Positions 23,940 through 32,046 of a DNA stretch of 64,000 nucleotides are shown piece by piece. This DNA is from Epilithonimonas hungarica (GTDB lineage: Bacteria; Bacteroidota; Bacteroidia; Flavobacteriales; Weeksellaceae). Position 1 is the first letter of the stretch. Each line of letters begins with the position of its first letter. The DNA is taken from assembly GCF_900102265.1 (NCBI RefSeq), contig NZ_FNBH01000003.1, positions 248,001 to 312,000 on the forward strand. Direction: 5' to 3'. The notes under the pieces were generated by a model that was not told where the DNA came from, ran no database searches, and saw nothing but the letters and a program-made list of their open reading frames with translations. A program made the position numbers and the translations under genes.

Positions 23940-24440
23940 ATGGAAAATAAAAGAAGTGAGAATATTAAAAAGTTGGTGGAACTAATAACCGAAGGTTATG
24001 AAGTAGAACATTTAAACGATATTGTATCTAATTTGGGTCATGCAATTCATCATCCATATGACTACGCTGAAAAAAATGACCTATTATGGCTTTATGAGGA
24101 GAACGAGATCAATCCGCTTTCATTGGACTATATAATTCCGTTGGAAATTAATGAAATAGTAATAATTGGTGATAAAATAGATGAAATACACGACCAAATC
24201 AGTGATATTATTGAGGACTTACCCGAGTTTCCTTTTGACAAAAAAATGACTGCCAAAGAATACTTTATCTGGTTAGATGATATTTTGTCCGAAAGCAACG
24301 AAGAAATTCTTGAAATTGGAAAAAGTTTTGGTGATGATCTGACACTATTCTTGGTGTATAAAAAAAATACAGATGAGATTATCAAGATCTGTCAACAATT
24401 CGATTTGAAATGCTCAAATCCGAAAAACACTCTTTATTAA
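23940..24440 (+). CDS. hypothetical protein in the trp operon
   Basis: 166 residues, soluble and strongly acidic, with no signal or membrane segment. Patterns such as HHPYDYAEKNDLLWLYEENE and DDLTLFLVYKKNTDEI suggest an alpha/beta immunity-like or DUF6630-like fold, but this is a weak impression. It lies 16 bases after trpC and 10 before trpF, so it must be cotranscribed. No Trp-pathway function is indicated. Confidence 0.7.
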   Translation: MENKRSENIKKLVELITEGYEVEHLNDIVSNLGHAIHHPYDYAEKNDLLWLYEENEINPLSLDYIIPLEINEIVIIGDKIDEIHDQISDIIEDLPEFPFDKKMTAKEYFIWLDDILSESNEEILEIGKSFGDDLTLFLVYKKNTDEIIKICQQFDLKCSNPKNTLY

Positions 24441-24450
24441 TAATGAATTT

Positions 24451-25110
24451 ATGACTCAACTAAAACTAAAAGTTTGCGGATTAACAAAACTTGATCAGAT
24501 TCAGGAACTGATTAATTTGGATGTTGATTTCTTGGGATTTATATTCTATGAAAAATCTCCGAGATATGTTCTGGATCATTTGAGTTTAAAGCAGATTTCT
24601 GAAATCAATCATCAGAGGAAAGTTGGCGTTTTTGTGAATGAAAGTGTTAAAGGAATTGTTGAAGTTGCTTCGGAAGCTCAACTTGATATCATTCAATTAC
24701 ACGGTAATGAAGATGATAAATTCATATTGCGCCTAAGAGAAATAATAGGTGAGAACATTAAGATTATAAAAGTCATTAGAATAGGAAATCAAACTCCTGA
24801 TGAATTGCAAAAAACCATCAACCATCAACCATCAACCATCGATTATATCCTATTCGACACAGATTCCAAAGCATTTGGCGGAACAGGAAAAACCTTTGAC
24901 TGGAATATCTTGAATGAAATAGAAATTCCATTTCCATATTTTTTAAGTGGTGGAATTTCAACCGAAAATATCCATCAACTATCAACCCTCAATTATCAAC
25001 CATTTTCTCTTGATATTAATTCAAAATTTGAAATCGAGCCGGGAAAAAAAGATTTAGAAAAAGTAAAAGAATTTTTATTATTAATAAAAAATGAAACATC
25101 ATCAATATAA
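24451..25110 (+). CDS. trpF: phosphoribosylanthranilate isomerase
   Basis: 219 residues. KVCGLTKLDQIQEL carries the catalytic Cys. VDFLGFIFYEKSPRYV, VGVFVNES, IIQLHGNED and the catalytic Asp segment YILFDTDSKAFGGTGKTFDW follow, then SGGISTENI for phosphate binding. Two surface loops are encoded by 7-base tandem repeats (24815-24840 and 24972-24999), giving the sequences INHQPSTID and HQLSTLNYQ. Loss or gain of a single repeat unit would shift the frame. Confidence 0.94.
   Translation: MTQLKLKVCGLTKLDQIQELINLDVDFLGFIFYEKSPRYVLDHLSLKQISEINHQRKVGVFVNESVKGIVEVASEAQLDIIQLHGNEDDKFILRLREIIGENIKIIKVIRIGNQTPDELQKTINHQPSTIDYILFDTDSKAFGGTGKTFDWNILNEIEIPFPYFLSGGISTENIHQLSTLNYQPFSLDINSKFEIEPGKKDLEKVKEFLLLIKNETSSI
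24815..24840 (+). repeat. heptamer tandem repeat inside trpF (ccatcaa, 3.7 copies)
   Basis: Three perfect ccatcaa units and a partial fourth (ccatc) within the coding frame, just before the catalytic-Asp strand of TrpF. Confidence 0.9.
24972..24999 (+). repeat. degenerate heptamer repeat inside trpF (nnntcaa, 4 copies)
   Basis: ccatcaa, ctatcaa, ccctcaa, ttatcaa in tandem, the same 7-base family as 24815-24840, in the loop after the phosphate-binding SGGIS motif. Confidence 0.8.
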
Positions 25111-25558
25111 AAGTAAAATAGTCTGGACTGGAAACACCGGCGAATCCACAAAAAACTATCGTTCATATCAAAGAAATTATACGATTTCAGTTGATGGGAA
25201 AAGTGATATTTTAGGTTCATCAGACCCAGCATTTTTAGGAAATCCAGAACTTCACAATCCTGAAGATCTGTTGTTGGCTTCGGTTTCTTCGTGTCATCTA
25301 TTGTGGTATCTTCATCTTTGTTCTGTGAACAAAATTTTGGTTTTGGAATATGAAGATTTTGCAGAAGGAACAATGGTTGAGAATGAAAACGGAAGTGGAA
25401 AATTCAGTGAAATTACTTTAAAACCAAAGATTATTGTTGCTGAAAAAGAAATGATTGAAAAAGCGGTTGAACTTCATCAGAAAGCGAATGAATATTGTTT
25501 CATTGCCAATTCTTTGAACTTTGAAGTGGAGCATCAGCCAGAAATAACAGCAAAATAA
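25091..25558 (+). CDS. OsmC-family protein
   Basis: 155 residues. The OsmC/Ohr fold is shown by NPEDLLLASVSSCHLLWYLH (near 56-75), with the family Cys and the long central helix, and KANEYCFIANSLNFEV with the second Cys. Paired Cys suggest a thiol peroxidase acting on organic or fatty-acid hydroperoxides. It overlaps trpF by 20 bases and is therefore coupled to it. Confidence 0.88.
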   Translation: MKHHQYKSKIVWTGNTGESTKNYRSYQRNYTISVDGKSDILGSSDPAFLGNPELHNPEDLLLASVSSCHLLWYLHLCSVNKILVLEYEDFAEGTMVENENGSGKFSEITLKPKIIVAEKEMIEKAVELHQKANEYCFIANSLNFEVEHQPEITAK

Positions 25559-25566
25559 GTTTGAAA

Positions 25567-26100
25567 ATGCGATATTCTGTTAAACGCTCAAAAGATTTAT
25601 CAGACAAAGAAATTGAGTTAATTTTGAAATCTTGGGAAATAGAAAATTGGCTTGATTTAGATGCTTCGAGTTTTAAAATAAAATTTCAAAATTCTGAATT
25701 TCATCTTTTAGAAATTGATAGCAAAATTGTTTCGTTGGCAAGAATCAATTTTGATTTTAAACTTGAAATCCAAAAGAATCTGTACAACTTTGCTGAATTT
25801 GTAGGATTTGTTTCTATAGAAAAAATGAAAGGATATGGTAGTTTTTTGCTTAATAAAATAGTAGCGAATCTAACTGAAAGAAAAATTGAAACCATAGGTT
25901 TTTGCAAAATGGATTTAAGACAATTCTATGAAAAAAATAACATAAAAATCCTGTATGGAAAGGGAATTTTCATAACAGAATTTGAAAATAATGAATGGAT
26001 AGATTCTGACGACGATGATATTTTAATCATCAATACTTCTGAAGAAAACATCAATATTTTGCAAAATCTGAATGAACAGAATAAAGCAATTTTAATATAA
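25567..26100 (+). CDS. GNAT-like N-acetyltransferase, tentative
   Basis: 177 residues from the ATG at 25567. It shows a GNAT-like order of strands and helices: KIVSLARINFDF (strand), FVGFVSIEKMKGYGSFLLNKI, where KGYGSFLL resembles the R/Q-x-x-G-x-G/A acetyl-CoA loop, then ETIGFCKMDLRQFYEKNNI, like the C-terminal xxFYEKxG motif. An acidic tail follows. Substrate is unknown. It is packed between OsmC and trpB. Confidence 0.6.
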   Translation: MRYSVKRSKDLSDKEIELILKSWEIENWLDLDASSFKIKFQNSEFHLLEIDSKIVSLARINFDFKLEIQKNLYNFAEFVGFVSIEKMKGYGSFLLNKIVANLTERKIETIGFCKMDLRQFYEKNNIKILYGKGIFITEFENNEWIDSDDDDILIINTSEENINILQNLNEQNKAILI

Positions 26101-26123
26101 CGATTTAGAAAACTTAAAAATAA

Positions 26124-27302
26124 ATGAACTTTCAAACCCCAGATAAAAACGGTTATTACGGCGATTTCGGAGGCGCTTTCGTTCCAGAAATGCTGTATCC
26201 GAACGTTGCAGAATTACAGGAAAAATATTTACAGATCATCGAATCTGAAGAATTCCAAAATGAATTTCAGGATTTGCTGAAAAACTATGTCGGGCGTGCT
26301 ACTCCACTCTATTTCGCAAAAAATCTGAGCAAAAAATATCAGACTCAAATCTATCTGAAAAGAGAAGATTTGAATCACACCGGAGCGCACAAGATCAACA
26401 ATGCTTTAGGACAAGCTTTATTGGCTAAAAAATTAGGAAAACACAGAATCATTGCAGAAACCGGAGCCGGACAACACGGCGTCGCAACGGCAACAGCTTG
26501 TGCTTTGTTAGGCTTGGAATGCATAGTTTATATGGGCGAAATCGACATCCAAAGACAATCGCCAAATGTTGCCCGAATGAAAATGCTTGGTGCAACTGTA
26601 ATTCCTGCAACATCCGGTTCAAAAACATTGAAAGATGCTGTGAATGAAGCTTTGCGAGATTGGATCAATAATCCTTCTACGACGCATTATATTATCGGAA
26701 GTGTGGTTGGTCCGCATCCATTTCCGGATTTGGTAGCGAGATTTCAGAGTATTATTTCGAAAGAAATCAAAGAACAACTGAACGAAAAAATCGGTAGAGA
26801 AAATCCTGATTATGTGATTGCCTGCGTTGGCGGCGGAAGTAATGCAGCAGGAACTTTTTATCATTACGTAAATGAAGAAAGTGTAAAAATCATTGCAGCG
26901 GAAGCTGGTGGTTTTGGCGTTGATTCAGGGAAATCTGCTGCGACTACTTTTCTTGGAACTTTAGGAATTTTGCACGGAAGTCAAAGTTTGGTAATGCAGA
27001 CAGAAGATGGACAAGTGATTGAACCGCATTCTATTTCTGCTGGTTTGGACTATCCGGGAATTGGTCCGATGCACGCCAATCTTTTCAACCAAAAAAGAGC
27101 AGAATTTTTCAGTATTAATGATGACGAAGCTTTGAAATCGGCTTTTGAACTGACAAAAATTGAAGGTATTATCCCAGCTTTGGAAAGCGCACATGCTTTG
27201 GCAGTTCTGGACAAAAAGAAATTTGAAAAAGATGATATTGTCGTGATTTGCCTTTCTGGTCGTGGCGATAAGGATATGGAGACTTATTTGAAACATTTAT
27301 AA
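26124..27302 (+). CDS. trpB: tryptophan synthase beta chain
   Basis: 392 residues, normal length. PLP-binding Lys90 is in [17 protein letters not shown]. Also seen are [20 protein letters not shown], the phosphate-binding [25 protein letters not shown] and [12 protein letters not shown]. It condenses indole with serine to tryptophan, with indole channelled from TrpA. Confidence 0.97.
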   Translation: MNFQTPDKNGYYGDFGGAFVPEMLYPNVAELQEKYLQIIESEEFQNEFQDLLKNYVGRATPLYFAKNLSKKYQTQIYLKREDLNHTGAHKINNALGQALLAKKLGKHRIIAETGAGQHGVATATACALLGLECIVYMGEIDIQRQSPNVARMKMLGATVIPATSGSKTLKDAVNEALRDWINNPSTTHYIIGSVVGPHPFPDLVARFQSIISKEIKEQLNEKIGRENPDYVIACVGGGSNAAGTFYHYVNEESVKIIAAEAGGFGVDSGKSAATTFLGTLGILHGSQSLVMQTEDGQVIEPHSISAGLDYPGIGPMHANLFNQKRAEFFSINDDEALKSAFELTKIEGIIPALESAHALAVLDKKKFEKDDIVVICLSGRGDKDMETYLKHL

Positions 27303-27312
27303 TCTATAAATT

Positions 27313-27975
27313 ATGTTCAAAAAATTCATTAATAATATCTTTAACAAAGATAAAAAGGAAACTTTACGAAAAGGTGAAATTCTTGTTTCAGCTGACAATG
27401 AAACTTTCTATAAGGAAATAAGAAGCTTATCACCAGATTTGAGCGAAAAAATTGTGCAGTCAACAATTCCTTTATTTGTAGGACAATTATATTCACATTA
27501 TTTGTCTGACAATGTTGAACAATTAGATATCCATCATCCTGAAAGAGAAAATCAAACTGTTTTCTTTTGGAATGCAGAAGAAACTTTCGAGAAAAAATCA
27601 CTTCCTCCTCATTTTGAAAAAATGCCTGTAAAATACTTTATCATTGTTGGAGAAAGCCAAACTATACAAATGCAATCTGCACAAGCAATGCCTTGGTTTG
27701 GAATGCCTGGATTAGGAACCAAGTTCTGCTTTACAGAAAATGAAAATCGTTTGGAAATTCAAGATTTGGAGAAACGTAACATCATCCAATACCTCAATAT
27801 TGAAGATATAACAGATGATAGTTTTCATAATCTGAACGACCGAGAATATTATATTTTTCTAGTTGATGAAAGGATTGTAAAGTATCAGGACAATAATTTT
27901 TATTTAAATCAAAAAATAATTCCAATAGATTTAGCTTATAAAATTGGAGGAATACATTTAGCAAAAAAAATATGA
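27313..27975 (+). CDS. hypothetical protein between trpB and trpA
   Basis: 220 residues, soluble, no signal peptide. Segments PVKYFIIVGESQTIQMQSAQ and AMPWFGMPGLGTKFCF stand out, the rest is strand/helix mixed, and no family is recognised. It starts 11 bases after trpB and its stop overlaps the trpA start (ATGA-type overlap at 27972-27975), so TrpA translation is likely coupled to this gene rather than to trpB, which is unusual for the two synthase subunits. Confidence 0.75.
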   Translation: MFKKFINNIFNKDKKETLRKGEILVSADNETFYKEIRSLSPDLSEKIVQSTIPLFVGQLYSHYLSDNVEQLDIHHPERENQTVFFWNAEETFEKKSLPPHFEKMPVKYFIIVGESQTIQMQSAQAMPWFGMPGLGTKFCFTENENRLEIQDLEKRNIIQYLNIEDITDDSFHNLNDREYYIFLVDERIVKYQDNNFYLNQKIIPIDLAYKIGGIHLAKKI

Positions 27976-28706
27976 AAAAACTAAACATATATTTCACAGC
28001 AGGGATTCCATCTTTGGAAGATACTGGAAAAATTGCCAAGCTAATTCAGGAATCGGGAGCTAATATGATGGAGATTGGCATTCCTTATTCTGACCCTGTT
28101 GCGGATGGGCCAGTAATTCAGGATGCGCATTCTTTGGCTTTGAGAAACGGAATGTCTATCAAAAAACTATTCGAACAATTGGCAGAGATCAAAGATTCTG
28201 TTACGATTCCTAAAATATTAATGGGTTATCTGAATCCTGTTCTTCAATTTGGGTTTGAAAACTTTTGTCAGAAATGTGCAGAGGTCAGCGTTTCAGGATT
28301 GATTATTCCTGATTTGCCTCCTATTGAATTTGAAAATAAATACGGAGAAATTCTAAAGAAATACAATCTGAATTTCACTTTCCTAGTAACGCCCGAAACT
28401 TCGGAAGAGCGTATCAAATATCTGGACTCTTTGAGTTCGGGATTTTTATATGCAGTCAGTTCTTCTTCAACAACGGGAAACGAAAATGCAGTTTTAAAAA
28501 ATGAGAATTATCTTGACAGATTGGCTTCTTTAGATTTGAAAAATCCAGTTTTCATCGGATTTGGAATCAAAGATAAATCGGATTTTGAGAATGTGACCGA
28601 GAAAGCACAAGGCGGCATTATCGGAACCGCTTTTGTGAAGATTCTTCTTGAGAATAAAGATTGGGAAGCAAAATCAGAGAACTTTATTAAAAGTGTAAAG
28701 AATTAA
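27972..28706 (+). CDS. trpA: tryptophan synthase alpha chain
   Basis: 244 residues. TIM barrel with catalytic Glu34 and Asp45 in MMEIGIPYSDPVADGPVIQD. YLNPVLQFG, GLIIPDLPPIE and the phosphate-binding GFGIKDKSDF/GGIIGTAFVK follow. It splits indole-3-glycerol phosphate to indole and glyceraldehyde 3-phosphate. It is the last gene of the operon, followed by a terminator. Confidence 0.96.
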   Translation: MKKLNIYFTAGIPSLEDTGKIAKLIQESGANMMEIGIPYSDPVADGPVIQDAHSLALRNGMSIKKLFEQLAEIKDSVTIPKILMGYLNPVLQFGFENFCQKCAEVSVSGLIIPDLPPIEFENKYGEILKKYNLNFTFLVTPETSEERIKYLDSLSSGFLYAVSSSSTTGNENAVLKNENYLDRLASLDLKNPVFIGFGIKDKSDFENVTEKAQGGIIGTAFVKILLENKDWEAKSENFIKSVKN

Positions 28707-28709
28707 TAA

Positions 28710-28751
28710 AAAAGCAGCCTTACTTAAAAAGTAAGACTGCTTTTATTTTTT
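28710..28751. terminator. bidirectional terminator, trp operon and SDR gene
   Basis: Stem of about 15 bp (aaaagcag-cttactt with aagtaag-ctgctttt, one mismatch) and an A-run on one side and a T-run on the other. It ends the trp operon on the plus strand and the SDR gene on the minus strand. Confidence 0.88.
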
Positions 28752-29644
28752 TAGAAGAAATATTGATTCAATTCCTCAACAAAACTTTTCCCAGTAGGAT
28801 TCCATCCTAATGCTTCCTGAGTCTGCAAACTTGTCGCCGGACAATTTGTACCAACAAAAAACGTCATCCAAGTAAAATATTCTGGAGCTTCTTCCGCAGA
28901 TAAAGATTTTACGGGAATATCAAGTTTTTCACCAATCAATTCTGCAAATTCTTTCATTGACAATTGTTTATCATTATTTACAGCATTATATCTCGCTCCT
29001 TTTTCACCTTTTTCAAGAGCTAATCGAAATAACTTCGCTGCGTCTAAACGATGAACAGTTGGCCAAACATTACTTCCGTCACCGATATATGCTGAAAATC
29101 CTTTAGCTTTAGCCATTTCTGCCAGCATTACACCAAAACCACCTTTGAAACCAAGTTCTGAATTTCCGTAAACACTTGGTGAAAGACGAACGATTGATGC
29201 ATTAATTCCAGATTCGGACAAATCCAGAAAGGCTTTTTCGGAGAATCTAATTGATTCTGCTGGTGCTTTACTTTCTTCCGTAATTTTTCCATCAATCAAT
29301 GGTAATCCTAAAGTTCCGCCAGTTACAACAATTGGTTTATCGGTTCCTTTCAAAACTTCTCCCATTGCTTCGATTGCTTTCTGGTCTTTAATCGCATTGC
29401 TTTGATAATCTGAAAAATCGTGGATAAAAGCCGTGTGAATTATGCCATCCGCTTCTCTTGCGCCTTTTTGTAAAATATCAAGACTGTCTAAATCTCCCAT
29501 CAAAACTTCTGCTCCTGCTTCTCTCACAGACTTTGCAGATTCCTCTGAACGCGCCAATCCAACTACCTGATGGCCATTTGCTAACAATTCTTTTACGACT
29601 GCTGAGCCTACAAATCCTGAAGCTCCGGTTACAAATACTTTCAT
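28751..29644 (-). CDS. atypical SDR-family NAD(P)-dependent epimerase/dehydratase
   Basis: 297 residues. Rossmann motif VTGASGFVGSAVVKELLANG at the N-terminus, then ARSEESAKSVREAGAEVLMGD, which looks NADPH-preferring, and DGIIHTAFIHDFSDY. No clear YxxxK is present (atypical SDR5-like), so a reductase/isomerase role is uncertain. C-terminal substrate part AVNNDKQLSMKEFAELIGE. It is divergent from a Crp/Fnr regulator, which may control it. Confidence 0.88.
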   Translation of the reverse strand: MKVFVTGASGFVGSAVVKELLANGHQVVGLARSEESAKSVREAGAEVLMGDLDSLDILQKGAREADGIIHTAFIHDFSDYQSNAIKDQKAIEAMGEVLKGTDKPIVVTGGTLGLPLIDGKITEESKAPAESIRFSEKAFLDLSESGINASIVRLSPSVYGNSELGFKGGFGVMLAEMAKAKGFSAYIGDGSNVWPTVHRLDAAKLFRLALEKGEKGARYNAVNNDKQLSMKEFAELIGEKLDIPVKSLSAEEAPEYFTWMTFFVGTNCPATSLQTQEALGWNPTGKSFVEELNQYFF

Positions 29645-29678
29645 ATTTTTAATTTTGTTTTTTTTAAAATTTCTAATA

Positions 29679-29686
29679 CAAATTTA
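29679..29686 (-). promoter_or_regulatory. candidate -7 box of the SDR gene
   Basis: TAAATTTG on the minus strand, 34 bases before the ATG at 29644. A TTTTTG lies upstream, but at 15 bases it is closer than the usual 19-21. Confidence 0.45.
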
Positions 29687-29781
29687 GCTTTGAATCAATA
29701 GCAAAAACGAGGTCATTTGACGCAATTTTTATATTAATTCAATAAAAAGAATTAATTTTAAATATAATTTCAGTTTTGAAA

Positions 29782-30369
29782 ATGTCAGAGATTCTTAAAA
29801 ATTACTTTCATAAAGTTCTTCCCGATTTCACAGATGAAAAGTTCAATTTCATCTTATATAAAAGTCAATTGATAAAACTTCAACGTAAGGAAATCGTCTG
29901 TAAACAAGGTGATGTTTGCAATTTGAAAATCTTTGTTGCAAAAGGACTTTTGCGTACTTATTCTACTTCGGAAGATGGCAACGAACATATTCTCCAGTTC
30001 GTGAATGAAATGTCCTGGACAACCGACCCCGAAAGTTTTTATAACAGCACGCCTTCAAAACTCAACATCGAAGCAATGGAAGCCTCAGAAATTTTTACTT
30101 TCAATCTTGAAGATTTTGCCGAACTGAGAGAACAAATTCCTGAACTTAATATTTTTGTAGAAAACATCCTGACAAGAAAATCAATGGAAATCCACAGACG
30201 CCTCTTGATGAACATCAGCAGCAGTCCGGAAGAGAAATATCTGGATTTTATCAATACTTATCCTGATATCTTCAATAGAGTTCCTTTGCATATGGTGGCT
30301 TCTTATTTAGGACTTTCCAGAGAGACCTTGTCACGTGTCCGAAGGAATATTCTGAAAACGGTTTTGTAA
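29782..30369 (+). CDS. Crp/Fnr-family transcriptional regulator
   Basis: 195 residues from the ATG at 29782 (MSEILKNYFHKVLPDFTDEK). Cyclic-nucleotide-binding-like domain (RKEIVCKQGDVCNLKIFVAK, GLLRTYSTSEDGNEHILQF) without the canonical cAMP-phosphate RxS motif, then a C-terminal HTH (HMVASYLGLSRETLSRVRR). This short type is common in Bacteroidota and usually controls an adjacent divergent redox or SDR gene. That role is inferred from the neighbour at 28751. Confidence 0.87.
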   Translation: MSEILKNYFHKVLPDFTDEKFNFILYKSQLIKLQRKEIVCKQGDVCNLKIFVAKGLLRTYSTSEDGNEHILQFVNEMSWTTDPESFYNSTPSKLNIEAMEASEIFTFNLEDFAELREQIPELNIFVENILTRKSMEIHRRLLMNISSSPEEKYLDFINTYPDIFNRVPLHMVASYLGLSRETLSRVRRNILKTVL

Positions 30370-30391
30370 AGATAAAAGATATACATAAAAA

Positions 30392-30453
30392 ATTCTCGCA
30401 GATTTAGCTAACTGAGCAAATTCTTTGATCCGCTTAATTAAATCTACGAGAGA
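30392..30453. repeat. dispersed hairpin repeat (ctcgcagattta type)
   Basis: ttctcgcagatttagc at the left and ttaaatctacgagaga at the right form an imperfect inverted repeat. A related sequence (tctctcgcagattttgc ... tgtgagaga) lies at 37762-37826. These ctcgcagattta repeats are frequent between Bacteroidota genes. Confidence 0.55.
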
Positions 30454-30468
30454 TAAAAGCCCAATAAA

Positions 30469-30505
30469 AAAGAGTTTCAAGAAATTGAAACTCTTTCTGT
30501 TTTTT
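30469..30505. terminator. terminator of the holin-family gene (bidirectional)
   Basis: aagagtttcaa / ttgaaactctt stem with a 5-base loop, A-run on the left and T-rich on the right, next to the stop of the minus-strand gene at 30504. Confidence 0.8.
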
Positions 30506-30848
30506 AATCGTTGCTTTCAAATATTGTTGAGAAAGCTGATGTCACCAGTGATAGCAAAATACTGAAGAGCAATGCCCAAAGGAAGCCATCCACTTGCATA
30601 CTGTCCATAAAATAATCGGTCAAAAGAATCATCAATGCATTGATAACGAAGGAAAATAATCCTAATGTGATAATCGTAATTGGCAATGACAGAATCGATA
30701 GGATCGGTTTGACGAATACGTTTAGGATTCCCAAAACGATAGCGAAAATAATAGTAGCACCAAAGCTTTCAAAATGTACACCTGAAAGGATCTTGCTGAG
30801 TAAAAATGCTGAAATGGCGGTTATCAGCAAACGGATAATAAAGTTCAT
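30504..30848 (-). CDS. phage holin family 4-like membrane protein (PF04020 type)
   Basis: 114 residues and almost entirely hydrophobic, with four predicted transmembrane segments (FIIRLLITAISAFLLSKIL, then IIFAIVLGILNVFVKPI, then LPITIITLGLFSFVINALMI, then WALLFSILLSLVTSAF). FVKPILSILSLPITIITLG is the signature block of the family. Despite the name it is a chromosomal housekeeping-type inner-membrane protein of unknown function in Bacteroidota, not evidence for a prophage. Confidence 0.88.
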   Translation of the reverse strand: MNFIIRLLITAISAFLLSKILSGVHFESFGATIIFAIVLGILNVFVKPILSILSLPITIITLGLFSFVINALMILLTDYFMDSMQVDGFLWALLFSILLSLVTSAFSTIFESND

Positions 30849-30932
30849 AGTTGTATGGTTTTATTGATTGGCATTTTCTATTCAAAAACCAGACCTAACT
30901 GATTTTTGGCAATTGGTTTTTTGACTGATTAA

Positions 30933-31553
30933 TTATTTAGATCTCTGGTAAACTTTTATTTCTTTGTACTGTGATCCCTTTTCTTTTTCCAGTTTATCCG
31001 GTATCAAAATTCCTGACAGGTGGTCTATCTCGTGCTGGAAAATCACAGCAGTGAAACCTTCCACCATCTCGTTGTGTTTCTTGTTTTCTAGGTCATAATA
31101 TTCCAGACGGATGACATAACTTCTGTAGAAAGCATCGCGAAAATTCTCGATGGAAAGGTCGCCTTCCGGACCTTTGTTCAGTAGTTCCGAACGCCAAACG
31201 ATTGTCGGATTGATAAAATATTCCACAGGAAGTCCTGTTTTATCAAAGCGTTGAACCAAAACCACTCTCCTGTTGATCCCAACCTGAGGCGCAGCAATCC
31301 CCACACCACCGCCAGTTCCAGCCAAAGCCAATCTCATTCTTTCAATCAAGATCGGCAGTATTTTATCTTTTGGAGAGATCTCTTCTGATTGCGCCAGCAG
31401 AACCTTGTGTTGCTCTTCGTTATCCGTTTGGTAGATTGGCAGTGCCGTCTTCACGTCGCCTGCCAGGATGAGTGCTTTTTCTTCTTTAGAAAATTTTTGA
31501 GAAAACCCGTAAAAGCCTATCAGAAGCAATAAAAGGAAAGTAAAATTCCGCAT
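30933..31553 (-). CDS. exported peptide-deformylase-like protein with altered metal motif
   Basis: 206 residues. A signal peptide (MRNFTFLLLLLIGFYGFSQ) precedes a peptide deformylase fold. Motif 1 is intact (GVGIAAPQVG, 83-92), motif 3 is intact (HEIDH, 174-178, catalytic Glu), but motif 2 reads EGDLS (130-134) in place of EGCLS, so the metal-binding Cys is replaced by Asp132. Deformylases normally act on nascent chains in the cytoplasm; an exported form cannot do so. It may be a metal hydrolase on other formyl or peptide substrates, or inactive. It is separate from any fmt or ribosome-related gene here. Confidence 0.85.
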   Translation of the reverse strand: MRNFTFLLLLLIGFYGFSQKFSKEEKALILAGDVKTALPIYQTDNEEQHKVLLAQSEEISPKDKILPILIERMRLALAGTGGGVGIAAPQVGINRRVVLVQRFDKTGLPVEYFINPTIVWRSELLNKGPEGDLSIENFRDAFYRSYVIRLEYYDLENKKHNEMVEGFTAVIFQHEIDHLSGILIPDKLEKEKGSQYKEIKVYQRSK

Positions 31554-31600
31554 TGTTTAATTTTAATATCAAAGATAAGAATTTGAGCAATGACTTTTAT

Positions 31601-31713
31601 GATTTGGGCACCTTTATCCGTCCTCCGTTCCCGCTTTTTTGTTTTTCCAAAGAAAAACAAAAAGAGCTCCACTCAGGCCGGGGTGCGCTTCGCTCAACAG
31701 AAACCGACAAATC
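31601..31713. repeat. dispersed intergenic repeat, copy 2
   Basis: gatttgggcacctttatccg... and cactcaggccggggtgcg... match 16429-16532 in order. Between them a hairpin (ctttttgtttttcc...gaaaaacaaaaag, about 31634-31664) is present only in this copy. Confidence 0.65.
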
Positions 31714-31804
31714 CGAATCAACTTTTCAACCAAATTGAAGTTAATTAAAAATTCAAAAAATGACCTTTGCAAAGTCCGATGAACAGAGCGTTTGCACAAG
31801 GCAT

Positions 31805-31922
31805 TAAAAACAACTTGGTGTTTTCACAAAAAGGTCAAGTTGTTTTTATCAAAACATCAAGACCTTTTTTGAATTTCTTCAGGACAAACAAAACGTTCCT
31901 CTGGAAAAATCCTAGAGGAACG
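31805..31922. other. structured gene-free region with competing hairpins
   Basis: Perfect 13-bp inverted repeat 31805-31817 / 31836-31848, 9-bp inverted repeat 31828-31836 / 31861-31869 followed by T-run, and 9-bp inverted repeat 31894-31902 / 31914-31922. The first two interlock, so they form alternatives or an H-type pseudoknot. No convincing coding frame covers it. The gene-free stretch 31554-32046 otherwise holds dispersed repeats. Confidence 0.6.
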
Positions 31923-31948
31923 CAAATAATAGAGAGAAAATGTAACAA

Positions 31949-32046
31949 CTATAACTCAATTTTCTATATGGCTTCGAGAGCCTCGGTCTGACAAATTCTG
32001 ATTAAACATCTCGCATTTTAACTGTCATCCAGAGGCTCTCGAAGTG
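31949..32046. repeat. dispersed repeat shared with the trp leader trailer
   Basis: actataactcaat (31949-31961) and ggcttcgagagcctcggtctgaca (31970-31993) correspond to 18928-18940 and 18985-19008. gtcatccagaggctctcgaag (32023-32043) is an inverted relative of the same motif and of 16472-16488. It ends at the stop of the efflux gene. Confidence 0.6.

Noticed and set aside
30504-30848. Holin-family protein as sign of a prophage
   Set aside because: The PF04020-type protein is a common chromosomal gene in Bacteroidota and no phage genes surround it.
31767-31991. Plus-strand frame of 74 codons in the structured region
   Set aside because: It runs through perfect inverted repeats and a dispersed repeat, has no family similarity and no convincing promoter, so it is more likely a chance frame.
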